Shown piece after piece: positions 1 to 7,881 of a DNA stretch of 64,000 nt. The first letter of the stretch is position 1, and each line of letters starts with the position of its first letter. The stretch spans positions 1 through 64,000 of the forward strand of contig NZ_JABCPZ010000014.1 in the NCBI RefSeq assembly GCF_013283785.1, written 5' to 3'. The notes below the pieces were generated by a model. The model saw nothing but the letters and a program-made list of their open reading frames with translations. It searched no databases and was not told where the DNA came from. Position numbers and translations under genes: made by a program. Origin of the DNA: Nonomuraea antri. GTDB taxonomy: Bacteria; Actinomycetota; Actinomycetes; Streptosporangiales; Streptosporangiaceae.

Positions 1-1039
1 CACCCGCCCCGCCCATGGCCGACAGCAGCAGGCTCTCGGCCAGGAACTGGGTGCGGATCTGCCCCCGCGTGGCCCCCAGCGAGCGGCGCAGCCCGATCTC
101 CGACCGCCGTTCCAGCACCGAGATGACCATGGTGTTCGCCACGCCAACCCCGCCGACGATCAGCGCCACGCCGCCCACGCCGAGCAGCAGCCCGGCCAGG
201 GCCTGGCCGGTGGCCTGCTTGGCGGCCAGCGCGTCCGACGGGCGCGAGACGTCCACCTCGTTCGGCGCCTGCGGGTTGGCCGTGCCGGCCAGCACCTCGC
301 GCACGACCTCCAGCTGCGCCTCCTCGACCCGCGTGTACAGCGTCGTCGGGTGGCCGTCGAAGTCGAGCACCCGCTCCGCCGCCGGCCAGCCGATCAGGGC
401 CGCGCTGTCCAGCTCGTCGGCGAGCGCGACCGGGTCCAGGATGCCGACGACGGTGAACCGTTCGCCGCCGATGACCACCTGGGCGTCCGGGCCCGCCGCG
501 GTGATGCCCAGGCGCTGGGCGGTGCTCGCGCCGAGCACCACCGCCGGGTAGCCGTGGGTGGCCGCGTTGAGCCAGGTGCCGCTGCGCACCGTGGCGCCCA
601 CCGATTCGAGCAGGTCGAGCCGGACGGCCTGGGTGGTGATGCCGCTGGTCTGGGCCGCCGGGATCTGCTCGCTGCGATACACCTTGGCCGCGGCGAGATC
701 GGCCGACGCCGACACCGACTCCACCGGCCCGATCCGCTCGATCATCGCCTCGGCGTCCACCGGCATCTTGGCCTCCTCGCCCATGAGCGTCTGGCCGGAG
801 GAGACGGTGAGCAGGTTGGTGCCCAGGGCCGACAGCTGCCGGTCCAGCTCCGCGCCGGACGACGACGAGATGCCGACCACGCCGATCATGGCCGCGATGC
901 CGATGGCGATGCCCAGCGCCGACAGGAACGCCCGCAGCGGCCTGGTGCGCAGGCCGACCGCGCCGACCCGTAGCACGTCGCGGGGCCGCAGCCGGGCCGG
1001 GGCGAGTTCGGGCCACTCCGCGAGCTCGACGGCCTTCAT
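1..1039 (-). CDS. MacB/FtsX-type ABC transporter permease (3' part cut by window edge)
   Basis: Inner-membrane permease of a MacB-like exporter that works with the ATPase and adaptor just upstream on the minus strand. The visible 346 residues start [10 protein letters not shown], followed by a first membrane segment at about residues 33-60 ([20 protein letters not shown]). Next comes the large extracytoplasmic MacB-PCD domain, with motifs such as ALGTNLLTV and [12 protein letters not shown]. Helices then return ([20 protein letters not shown]), followed by [14 protein letters not shown], the FtsX-family cytoplasmic loop. The ATG overlaps the ATPase stop (ATGA), so translation is coupled. The C-terminal helices lie beyond position 1. 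The family exports peptides, lipids or drugs; the substrate cannot be told from sequence. Confidence 0.9.
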   Translation of the reverse strand, partial: MKAVELAEWPELAPARLRPRDVLRVGAVGLRTRPLRAFLSALGIAIGIAAMIGVVGISSSSGAELDRQLSALGTNLLTVSSGQTLMGEEAKMPVDAEAMIERIGPVESVSASADLAAAKVYRSEQIPAAQTSGITTQAVRLDLLESVGATVRSGTWLNAATHGYPAVVLGASTAQRLGITAAGPDAQVVIGGERFTVVGILDPVALADELDSAALIGWPAAERVLDFDGHPTTLYTRVEEAQLEVVREVLAGTANPQAPNEVDVSRPSDALAAKQATGQALAGLLLGVGGVALIVGGVGVANTMVISVLERRSEIGLRRSLGATRGQIRTQFLAESLLLSAMGGAG

Positions 1040-1761
1040 CGGCCCGCTCCGGCCTGCCTGCGCGGCTCGGTCAAGGCCATGACCTCGTCGTCGAGCGTGG
1101 CCGCCGAGTCGGACACGATGGTGCCGTCGCGCATGCTCACCTGCCTGGGCAGGCCGGCCGCGATCTCCCGGTCGTGGGTGATGATGACGATGGTGGTGCC
1201 CGTCCCGTTCAGCTCGCGCAGCAGGTCCATCACGCCGGCGCCCGACACCGAGTCCAGTGCCCCGGTCGGCTCGTCGGCCAGCACCAGCGGCGGGTCACCG
1301 GCCACCGCCCTGGCGATGGCCACCCGCTGCCGCTCGCCGCCCGACAGCTCGTGCGGCTCGTGGTCGAGCCGGTGCGCCAGCCCGACCCGCTCCAGCGCGG
1401 CGGCCGCGCGGCGGCGGCGTTCGGCCAGGGCCAGGCCGGTGTAGAGCAGGCCGTCGGCCACGTTGTCCACGGCCGGCACCTTGGCGGCCAGGTGGAAGTG
1501 CTGGAACACGAACCCGATCCTGGTCGCGCGCAGCGCGGAGAGCCGGCCGTCCGACAGCGTGGAGATGTCGTAACCGTCGATGCGCACGGTTCCCGACGAG
1601 GGCCGGTCGAGCGTGCCGATGGTGTTCAGCATGGTCGACTTGCCCGACCCGGACGGCCCCACGATGGCCACCAGCTCGCCGCGGGCGATCTCCAGCGAGA
1701 CCCCGTCGAGCGCCCTGACGCCACCGGGGTAGATCTTGCGCACGTCCGTCAGGGAGATCAT
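1036..1761 (-). CDS. MacB/LolD-type ABC transporter ATPase
   Basis: ATP-binding subunit of the exporter, 241 residues. Walker [10 protein letters not shown] is at about 35-43, the Q-loop is FVFQHFHL, the signature is LSGGERQR, Walker B is [12 protein letters not shown], and the switch histidine is in IITHDRE. These place it in the MacB/LolD family, which pairs with FtsX permeases. The ATG at 1761 overlaps the adaptor stop (ATGA), and the permease ATG overlaps its own stop, giving a tightly coupled adaptor-ATPase-permease operon. Upstream in-frame sequence belongs to the adaptor region read in another frame, so the short form is chosen. Confidence 0.93.
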   Translation of the reverse strand: MISLTDVRKIYPGGVRALDGVSLEIARGELVAIVGPSGSGKSTMLNTIGTLDRPSSGTVRIDGYDISTLSDGRLSALRATRIGFVFQHFHLAAKVPAVDNVADGLLYTGLALAERRRRAAAALERVGLAHRLDHEPHELSGGERQRVAIARAVAGDPPLVLADEPTGALDSVSGAGVMDLLRELNGTGTTIVIITHDREIAAGLPRQVSMRDGTIVSDSAATLDDEVMALTEPRRQAGAGR

Positions 1762-2882
1762 TTCGGCATCCCCACGGTCATGCCGGCGCCCAGCCCGTCC
1801 CCGGTGATCTCCACCCGGCCGCCCGCGAACAGCCCGGTCTCGACCGCGACGTACCTGGTGGCGGCGCCCTCGACGACCTCCACGCCGAACCCGCCCTCGC
1901 GCAGCGCGACCAGCGCGGCGATCGGGACGGTCAGCACGTCCGCGCGCTTGGCGGCGGTGAAGGTCACGTCCACCGCGGCCTGGTCCAGCCCCTTGGCGGC
2001 CTTGGCGCTGCTGAGCGACACGATGGCCTCCAGCCTGGTCTCCGGGTCCTCGTTCTGGTTCTCGGCCGGCTCGATGACCGTGGTCACCTCGGTGACCTTG
2101 CCCTTGACGGTCTTGCCGCCGGGCAGCTCGACCGTCACCTTGACGCCCTCCTTGGCCATCCGCTGGTCCTCGGCGTCCAGGCGGACGGTGACGACCTTGG
2201 TGGTGCCGGTGTAGCCGAGCACCTGCTGCCCGGGCGTGGCGGGCTGCCCGGCCTGGGCCGCGACGCTGTCCACCCGGACCTTGCCCGGCGCGAACACGAC
2301 CCGGCCGAGCTCGACCACGCCGGTCTCGTCCAGGCCGCGGTCCTCCTGCCACTCCTTGACCGCCGTGGCCGTGGCGTAGGTGTACTCGTCGTCCACGGTG
2401 AAGCCGTCGTAGCCGAGCTCGCTCAGGTTGCGCTCCAGCTGCCGCACGTCCCGGCCCTCTGCGCCGGTCCGCAGGTCGCGGTAGGCGGGGGTGGAGCCGT
2501 ACATGAGGACGACCGGGTCGTTGTCCAGCCGGTACAGCGACCTGCCGCGGGTGATCACGTCGCCGTCGTCGGGGAGCCAGGTGATCGTGCCCGGTTTGCG
2601 GGTCATCGCGGTGATGCTCGGGCCGTAGCCGAGTTCGCCGTCGGCGTCCCTGGTGTCCTCCAGCGTCTGCTCGGCGATCCGCGTGGTGGCCGGCGGCAGC
2701 ACGCTCTTCGGCCGGCTCTCGTCCCCGCCGCCGCCCAGCAGGCCGGCGCTGTTGACCGCGACCGCCGCCGCGCCGACCAGCGCCGCCGCGGCGAGCAGGC
2801 CGGCGGCCTTCCTCCCGCGGCGGCGCCGGCGCGGCCGCGCCTCGGCGCCCACCCGCGTGTCGTCGAGTGCGGGGGCACCCAT
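1758..2882 (-). CDS. Membrane-fusion (RND/MacA-like) adaptor with peptidoglycan-binding domain
   Basis: Periplasmic-adaptor homologue adapted to a Gram-positive cell, 374 residues. A basic N-terminus (PRRRRRGRKAAG) leads into one membrane anchor at about 27-47. A peptidoglycan-binding type 1 domain follows at about 120-165 (EGRDVRQLERNLSELGYDGF, then TATAVKEWQEDRGL), with beta-barrel/HlyD-like segments to the end (VTVELPGGKTVKGKV, VPIAALVALREGGFGVEVV). It would connect the FtsX permease to the wall. Its ATG overlaps the lipoprotein stop as TGATG, and its stop overlaps the ATPase start. Adaptor + ATPase + permease sets next to a two-component system commonly form stress- or antibiotic-induced export units in actinomycetes. 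Confidence 0.87.
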   Translation of the reverse strand: MGAPALDDTRVGAEARPRRRRRGRKAAGLLAAAALVGAAAVAVNSAGLLGGGGDESRPKSVLPPATTRIAEQTLEDTRDADGELGYGPSITAMTRKPGTITWLPDDGDVITRGRSLYRLDNDPVVLMYGSTPAYRDLRTGAEGRDVRQLERNLSELGYDGFTVDDEYTYATATAVKEWQEDRGLDETGVVELGRVVFAPGKVRVDSVAAQAGQPATPGQQVLGYTGTTKVVTVRLDAEDQRMAKEGVKVTVELPGGKTVKGKVTEVTTVIEPAENQNEDPETRLEAIVSLSSAKAAKGLDQAAVDVTFTAAKRADVLTVPIAALVALREGGFGVEVVEGAATRYVAVETGLFAGGRVEITGDGLGAGMTVGMPK

Positions 2883-3376
2883 CAAGAGCCTCCGCCGAAG
2901 TCGAACTGGCACTTCTTCTGCGCCTCGGGGAAGTCGGGGTCCTCGCCGACGTTCCTGTTGATGCGCATGCCGCCGTTCGGCTCGGGGTCGGGGAACTCCG
3001 CCACGCCGTTGTCGCGCATGCACTTGGCCAGCGCCCGCATCTTCTCGGCGTTCGCCGCCCCGCCCGGGCCGCCCTCGCCGGACGGCGCGTACTGCTTGCA
3101 GGCCTCCTGGGCCTTCTTCATCGTCTCTTCCTGGCCCGGCTTGCTCATGATCCGGATCCCCTTGCCGGGTACCGGGTCGTCCATCTCGATGCCGTTCTCG
3201 CGCATGCACTGCGCGAACTTCATCATCTTGTCCTGGTTGTTCAGGCTCGGCGCGGCACTCGCCGTGGCCTTGCCGGTGCCGCCGGCCGAGGCGACCTGCG
3301 ATCCGCCGTCGCCGTCCGTGCCGCACGCGGTCAGGGCCACGGCGAGTGCCAGTGCGCCCAGTACCTGTCGTCGCAT
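2882..3376 (-). CDS. Small lipoprotein with two CMRxNG repeats
   Basis: Predicted exported lipoprotein of 164 residues. The signal peptide ends in a lipobox LTAC at about residues 15-18 (ALALAVALTAC). The mature part has two copies of a cysteine motif: FAQCMRENGIEMDDP and LAKCMRDNGVAEFPDP, plus two further cysteines (EACKQY, KKCQFDF), so four cysteines could form two disulfides. Such proteins are often encoded at the head of adaptor/ABC/two-component loci in actinomycetes, but their role is not established. The start was set at 3376 because GGAGGG precedes it by about 8 nt; upstream in-frame codons lack a ribosome site. Confidence 0.82.
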   Translation of the reverse strand: MRRQVLGALALAVALTACGTDGDGGSQVASAGGTGKATASAAPSLNNQDKMMKFAQCMRENGIEMDDPVPGKGIRIMSKPGQEETMKKAQEACKQYAPSGEGGPGGAANAEKMRALAKCMRDNGVAEFPDPEPNGGMRINRNVGEDPDFPEAQKKCQFDFGGGS

Positions 3377-3537
3377 CGGTGTTCCCTCCATCGACCTGGT
3401 GTCGTACGAGGGGAGATGCAATACGCCGGGGTGTTTCCGCAGCGTTTCCTTTCGGACGACCTCCCTCTTTGCGGGCTTACCTCCACCAAATGCCGCCTCG
3501 ACCACAATCGGGCAGGTAGGCCGGAGAAGGGCGGGCA
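3377..3537. promoter_or_regulatory. Divergent promoter region, lipoprotein/exporter operon and two-component genes
   Basis: A 161-bp spacer between the minus-strand export operon and the plus-strand response regulator. It must carry both promoters. It is less GC-rich than the flanks (for example TTTCCGCAGCGTTTCC). No clear repeat for the OmpR-type regulator was identified by eye. Confidence 0.5.
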
Positions 3538-4194
3538 ATGCGGGTGCTGGTGGTGGAGGACGAGCGCATGCTCGCCGACGCGATCGCCGAGTGGCTGCGT
3601 GACGACACGCACGCGGTCGACCTCGCGCACGACGGCGAGGCCGCGCTGGAGCGGATCATGGTCAACGACTACGACGTGGTCGTCCTGGATCGCGACCTGC
3701 CGATCGTGCACGGCGACGACGTGTGCAGGGAACTGGTCGAGTCGGAGTCCGACGCGCGGGTGCTGATGCTCACCGCCGCCGCCCAGCTCGACGACCGGAT
3801 CACCGGGCTGTCCCTGGGCGCCGACGACTACCTGGCCAAGCCGTTCGCGTTCCCCGAGCTGGCCGCGCGGGTGCTGGCGCTGGGCCGGCGCTCGCGTCCC
3901 GCCGTGCCGCCGGTGCTGCGCAGGGCCGGCATCACGCTGGACCCGGCGCGCAGGGAGGTGTTCAGGAACGGGCGGTTCGTGCCGCTGTCGAAGAAGGAGT
4001 TCGCGGTGCTGGCCGAGCTGATGCGGGCCGGCGGCGCGGTCGTCTCGGCCGAGCAACTGCTGGAGAAGGCCTGGGACGAGCACACCGACCCGTTCACCGG
4101 CGCCGTCCGGCTGACCATTCTCAAGCTGCGCCGCAAACTGGCCGACCCGCCGGTCGTCGAGACCGTGGCGGGCGTGGGCTACCGGATCACATGA
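3538..4194 (+). CDS. OmpR/PhoB-family response regulator
   Basis: DNA-binding response regulator, 218 residues. The receiver domain begins MRVLVVEDE with acidic pocket residues E7/D8, phospho-acceptor D51 in VVVLDRDLP, conserved T in MLTAA and K in LAKPF. The C-terminal winged helix (about 125-218) includes LSKKEFAVLAELM and ends VETVAGVGYRIT, typical of the OmpR subfamily. The stop overlaps the kinase ATG (ATGA). It faces the exporter operon, so it probably controls that operon and itself. It is not obviously the VanR of a glycopeptide cluster, since no van resistance genes are visible here. Confidence 0.93.
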   Translation: MRVLVVEDERMLADAIAEWLRDDTHAVDLAHDGEAALERIMVNDYDVVVLDRDLPIVHGDDVCRELVESESDARVLMLTAAAQLDDRITGLSLGADDYLAKPFAFPELAARVLALGRRSRPAVPPVLRRAGITLDPARREVFRNGRFVPLSKKEFAVLAELMRAGGAVVSAEQLLEKAWDEHTDPFTGAVRLTILKLRRKLADPPVVETVAGVGYRIT

Positions 4195-5360
4195 GGCTCC
4201 GGCTGACGCTGGTCTACGGGGCGCTGTTCTTCGTGGCCGGGCTCGCTCTGCTGACGCTCACGTACGTGCTGTTCAACCAGCAGCTCCTCGGGACGTTCGA
4301 GGCCCGCTACGACGCCAAGCCCGGCATGAACAGAATGTTCGTGATCAGGAACAACGACGTCATGCTCACCGGCCCCGACGCGCTGCGCTGGGTGGAGACG
4401 CAGGAGGCGGAGCTGCGCGAGGCGGCCGTGTCCTCGCTGCTCGCCCAGGGCGCGGTCGCGCTGGTCGTGGTCGGCGCGCTGGCCGTGGCGCTGGGCTGGC
4501 TGATCGCCGGACGCATGCTCGCCCCGCTGCACCTGGTCACCGCGACGGCCCGCAGGATCGCGGCCGCCCCGATGGCCGAGCGCGGGCTGCACGAACGCAT
4601 CGCGCTCAGCGGCAGGAAGGACGAGGTCCAGGACCTGGCCGACGCGTTCGACACGATGGTCGAGCGGCTGGACCACTCCTTCGACGGCCAGCGCAGATTC
4701 GTCGCGAACGCCTCGCACGAGCTGCGTACCCCGCTGACGCTCAACCGGGCGCTGGTCGAGCTGGCCATGCACAGGAAGACCGCCTCGGACGACGTCAAGC
4801 AGCTCGGCGAGAGCCTGCTGGAGATCAACACCAGGCACGAGCGGCTCATCTCCGGGCTGCTGCTGCTGGCCAGGTCCGAGCAGCCGATCGCGGAGCGTTC
4901 CCCGGTGGACCTGGCCGACGTGGTGACCCACGTGGTCGCCCAGACCGCCGTGGAGGCGGCGGAGTCGGGGATCATGGTGCACGAGAAGCCCGGCCCGGCC
5001 CCGACCAGCGGCGACGCGCTGCTGCTCGAACGGCTGGTGCACAACCTGGTGGAGAACGGCGTCCGGCACAACTCCGGAGACGACGGCTGGGTGCGGGTGG
5101 AGAGCCGGATCGTCTCCGGTGATCAGGTGGCGGTGGAGGTCAGCAACACCGGGCCGGTGGTGCCGCCGTACGACGTGCCGCTGTTGTTCCAGCCGTTCCA
5201 CCGGCAGGGCGGCGAGCGCGCGGTGACCGGGCGCAGCGCGGGGCTCGGGCTGTCGATCGTCCGCTCGGTGGCGCTGGCGCACGGCGGCGACGTCACGGCG
5301 CGGCCGCGCGAGGGCGGCGGCCTGGTCGTGACGGCCGTGCTGCCCCGCGCCAGGGAGTAG
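4191..5360 (+). CDS. Sensor histidine kinase (HAMP-HisKA-HATPase)
   Basis: Membrane kinase partner of the preceding regulator, 389 residues. TM1 is at about 4-28 (LVYGALFFVAGLALLTLTYV). A short, roughly 60-residue extracellular loop and TM2 (VALVVVGALAVALGWLIAG) follow. Next are a HAMP linker (RMLAPLHLVTATARRIAA), HisKA with H176 in ANASHELRTPL, an N-box (NLVENGVRHN) and a G-box (GRSAGLGLSIVRSVA). The extracellular loop is small, so sensing may be intramembrane or through a partner such as the lipoprotein opposite. It has the size and layout of actinobacterial antimicrobial-stress kinases. Confidence 0.92.
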   Translation: MRLRLTLVYGALFFVAGLALLTLTYVLFNQQLLGTFEARYDAKPGMNRMFVIRNNDVMLTGPDALRWVETQEAELREAAVSSLLAQGAVALVVVGALAVALGWLIAGRMLAPLHLVTATARRIAAAPMAERGLHERIALSGRKDEVQDLADAFDTMVERLDHSFDGQRRFVANASHELRTPLTLNRALVELAMHRKTASDDVKQLGESLLEINTRHERLISGLLLLARSEQPIAERSPVDLADVVTHVVAQTAVEAAESGIMVHEKPGPAPTSGDALLLERLVHNLVENGVRHNSGDDGWVRVESRIVSGDQVAVEVSNTGPVVPPYDVPLLFQPFHRQGGERAVTGRSAGLGLSIVRSVALAHGGDVTARPREGGGLVVTAVLPRARE

Positions 5361-5445
5361 CCGGTGCTGGATCTCACCGGCGGGACGAGAGAGAATCGCG
5401 GGGCACGCCCGAGAGGAGACGCCGCTGGAGATCGCCGATCCGCCG

Positions 5446-6354
5446 GTGGACGTGCAGACCTTCCGGGTGCCGCTGGAGCCGGCGTCCGGCGCGATCCCGC
5501 TGCCCGTCGCGCTCCGGGCCGTGCAGGGCATCCACGACCTGCTGCAGTACGCCGCGCGGACGGCCGAGAGCGGCCCGCGCCTGCTGTTCACCGACCGGCG
5601 CGGCAGAGACGTGGACGCCTTCCTGCGCCAGGTCGGCTTCGCCACCGCCGGGAACGACCCTGCCGAGCACCGTGGGGCCGAGATCAGCGGGGCCGAGACC
5701 GGCGCGGCCGGGTTCGGCGTGTTCCTGAGCCGGGTGCCCGTCGCGCCGCCGGGTCCCGAGCCGCTGTTCGGCGAGGCGTTGACCGGCCGCCGCGTGGTGA
5801 CCGTGCTGCACGCCGCGCTCCGGGCCGCGCGTGAGGCCGCCGAGCGGGTGCTGGCGCACCGCGACCGGCTCGGCGTGTTCGACGACTACGTCGAGCAGGG
5901 CGTGTCGGCCAACCTGTGCGCGGCGCTGGCCGACGTGGGCGGCGGCCTGCGCCTGCACCGGCCGTTCGAGGTGTCCTTCCACTGGGCCGACAGCGCCCCC
6001 GCCGGGCCGCCCGACGAGACGGTCGCGTTCACCTCGCCCGTGGTGCGCGTGATCGCCAGGGCCGGGCGCGAGCTGCAGGCGCTGGCCCACTCCGGCCCGG
6101 CCACCATCACCGGGACGGTCGAGAGCCTGTGGCGCAAGGGCCTGCCGCCCCGGGTCAAGATCCAGGGCGAGCTGCGCACCTCGTCCGGGACGTACGAGCG
6201 GGCGGTGTGGGTCGCGGTCGGCGAGGCCGACTACCGGCGCGCCTTCCTGGCCCAGATCGAGCGCCGCGCCCTGCGGGTCGACGGCCGCCTGGTGCCCGGG
6301 CAGCGGCGACTCGAACTACGACCGGACGGCGGGCTGGAAGTGCTCCCCCGCTGA
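5446..6354 (+). CDS. Protein of unknown function
   Basis: I do not recognise this 302-residue protein. It is soluble, with no signal peptide or membrane segment. It contains an Ala/Arg-rich central helix region (VVTVLHAALRAAREAAERVL) and a beta-rich C-terminal half (ATITGTVESLWRKG, RVKIQGELRTSSGTY). The N-terminal half (ALRAVQGIHDLLQYAART, LLFTDRRGRD) resembles bacterial proteins of unknown function from the DNA-repair/restriction neighbourhood, but I cannot name a family. The GTG at 5446 is the conservative start; an in-frame CTG at 5425 has GAGAGGAG about 8 nt upstream and could be the true start. It ends 2 bp from the converging TIM-barrel gene. Confidence 0.65.
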   Translation: MDVQTFRVPLEPASGAIPLPVALRAVQGIHDLLQYAARTAESGPRLLFTDRRGRDVDAFLRQVGFATAGNDPAEHRGAEISGAETGAAGFGVFLSRVPVAPPGPEPLFGEALTGRRVVTVLHAALRAAREAAERVLAHRDRLGVFDDYVEQGVSANLCAALADVGGGLRLHRPFEVSFHWADSAPAGPPDETVAFTSPVVRVIARAGRELQALAHSGPATITGTVESLWRKGLPPRVKIQGELRTSSGTYERAVWVAVGEADYRRAFLAQIERRALRVDGRLVPGQRRLELRPDGGLEVLPR

Positions 6355-6356
6355 CG

Positions 6357-7373
6357 TCACGGCACTCCCCCGCCCCTGGCGAACCGCTCGCTGACGGTGT
6401 GGAAGGCGGCCTTCGGATGCCAGGTGTAGCCGTCGCCGCCGGTCGGCAGGACCTTGACCAGGCCGTAGCCGGCCATGTCCAGGTCGTGGCGGGGATCGGG
6501 CGAGTGGTGGTAGGCGGGTTCGATGAACTCGTAGACGAAGGCGCCCTCGACCCGCGCCGCCTCGTACAGGTCGAGGAGTTCGGCCAGGTGGTCGGCCTGG
6601 ACGCGCTCGTTCCTGACCGGCGGCCCCTTCAGCGTCGGGCGCGGCCCGCCGAGCTCCACCACCTCGTGGGCGAGCGGGCCGAGCTCGGCCGCGCCGTCGA
6701 AGGCGGCGCAGCCGAACTCGGAGATGACCAGCGGCTTGCCGTGCCGCTGGAAGGCGGCCAGCTCCTCCGCGTACGTCCCGGCGTTGTCGGCGGTCCGGTA
6801 GAGGTTGACGCAGACCAGGTCGAACGGGGTCCAGTCGACCTGTTCCCACGACCCCTGGGCGTAGGTGACCGGGCCGCCGAAGACGGACCTGACCACGGCG
6901 GCCGCCCGGCCGAGCAGCCGGTTCAGCCGCCGGGTGAACCACGGCGTCAGCGCGTAACCGGCCATGGTGCCCAGCCGGGCCATCCGCCGTTCGTAGCCGC
7001 GGCCCGGCACCACGCCGCGGGCGAAGATGCTCAGCTCGCAGCCCACGCTCAGCACCACGTGCCCGTGCCCGCGGCGCAGGTCCTCGGCCGCCCGCGCCGC
7101 CTCGGTGAGCCGGTCGAGCAGGTCGCGCGGGCGGCCGTCGACCAGGCGCGGCTGGAGCCACACGCGCAGCCCGGCCTCCGCCGCGATCGTCGCCGCCCGC
7201 ACCAGGCGGTCGAGCGGGGTGCCGTAGATCGCGACGGAGTCGGCGTGCAGGTCGTTCCTGATCGTCAGCAGTTCCTCGCGCAGGCGTTCGTCGGTGAGAC
7301 CGTCCCTGCTCAGCTCGCCCGCCGCGAAGTTCGTGCCGACGTCGTAGTTGACTCCCCTGATCGGCAGGGCCAC
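6357..7373 (-). CDS. TIM-barrel, glycoside-hydrolase-like protein
   Basis: A 338-residue cytoplasmic protein beginning MALPIRGVNYDVGT. This opening is seen in actinobacterial proteins with a glycoside-hydrolase-type TIM barrel, some labelled abortive-infection proteins in databases. Barrel-strand signatures include VAIYGTPLDRL, GLRVWLQPRL, VLSVGCELSIF, FDLVCVNLYR, KPLVISEFGCAAF (a Glu at the place of a glycosidase nucleophile) and GAFVYEFIEPAYHH. It starts 4 bp after the stop of the next upstream gene and so belongs to the long leftward operon. A role in trimming or transferring a sugar is possible but unproven. Confidence 0.6.
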   Translation of the reverse strand: MALPIRGVNYDVGTNFAAGELSRDGLTDERLREELLTIRNDLHADSVAIYGTPLDRLVRAATIAAEAGLRVWLQPRLVDGRPRDLLDRLTEAARAAEDLRRGHGHVVLSVGCELSIFARGVVPGRGYERRMARLGTMAGYALTPWFTRRLNRLLGRAAAVVRSVFGGPVTYAQGSWEQVDWTPFDLVCVNLYRTADNAGTYAEELAAFQRHGKPLVISEFGCAAFDGAAELGPLAHEVVELGGPRPTLKGPPVRNERVQADHLAELLDLYEAARVEGAFVYEFIEPAYHHSPDPRHDLDMAGYGLVKVLPTGGDGYTWHPKAAFHTVSERFARGGGVP

Positions 7374-7377
7374 CGGC

Positions 7378-7881
7378 TCAGTCCGCCCGGGTGAGGAAGA
7401 CGATCCCCAGGTTGTGCCGCGCGGCGGCCTCGACCAGTTCCTCCCTGGTGGGTTCCCTGGGGACGGTCAGCACCATCCCGAGCTGCCCCATGCTCTCCAG
7501 GCCGTTCTCCCTGATCATCTTCTGCGCGATGTCGGCGAGCGCCTCGGGGTCGTTCTCCAGGCGTGCGGTCATGGTGCTGCGGACGCCGCGGTCGAACACC
7601 TCGATCTCCATCCCGCCGCGGAAGTTGGCCCGCCAGCCGGCGTCGGTGAAGACGCCCAGCCGACCGTTGATGTCCTGCTTCATCACCGGGATCTCGTAGA
7701 GCTTGCCGCTCTTGCGTCCGTGGAAGTGCAGGAGGATGAGGTTCTCCATCGACTTGGTGTACGCGCCCTTGCGGATCTCGTTGCGCACCATCGGGTTGAA
7801 CAGGCGCATCCACATCCGCATGAACCAAGGGGTCGAGGTGATGATCACAGCCGGCTTGCGTCGTCTGCCCATGGATTTCAT
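7378..7881 (-). CDS. Deazaflavin/nitroreductase-like small oxidoreductase
   Basis: A 167-residue protein with a short LLHFHGRKSGKLYEIPVMKQ motif. It resembles the GRKSG(K/R) phosphate-binding turn of the F420-dependent DDN-type split-barrel family. No membrane segment is evident. The ATG at 7881 overlaps the stop of the upstream flavoprotein (ATGA), so it is co-translated with it, and the TIM-barrel gene follows after 4 bp. If the assignment holds, it would reduce an alkene or quinone-like intermediate with F420H2. The family match is partial; a heme- or FMN-binding split barrel is an alternative. Confidence 0.55.
   Translation of the reverse strand: MKSMGRRRKPAVIITSTPWFMRMWMRLFNPMVRNEIRKGAYTKSMENLILLHFHGRKSGKLYEIPVMKQDINGRLGVFTDAGWRANFRGGMEIEVFDRGVRSTMTARLENDPEALADIAQKMIRENGLESMGQLGMVLTVPREPTREELVEAAARHNLGIVFLTRAD

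Noticed and set aside
1174..2214. Long plus-strand reading frames opposite the exporter genes (also 2867-3766 and 4179-5645 minus)
   Set aside because: Arg/Pro/Gly-rich shadows of real genes in another frame, without ribosome sites or family motifs; typical of high-GC DNA.
3538..5360. Two-component pair as VanRS of the glycopeptide cluster
   Set aside because: No vanHAX/vanY genes are nearby, the pair faces an FtsX-type exporter, and it lies more than 50 kb from the glycopeptide genes.
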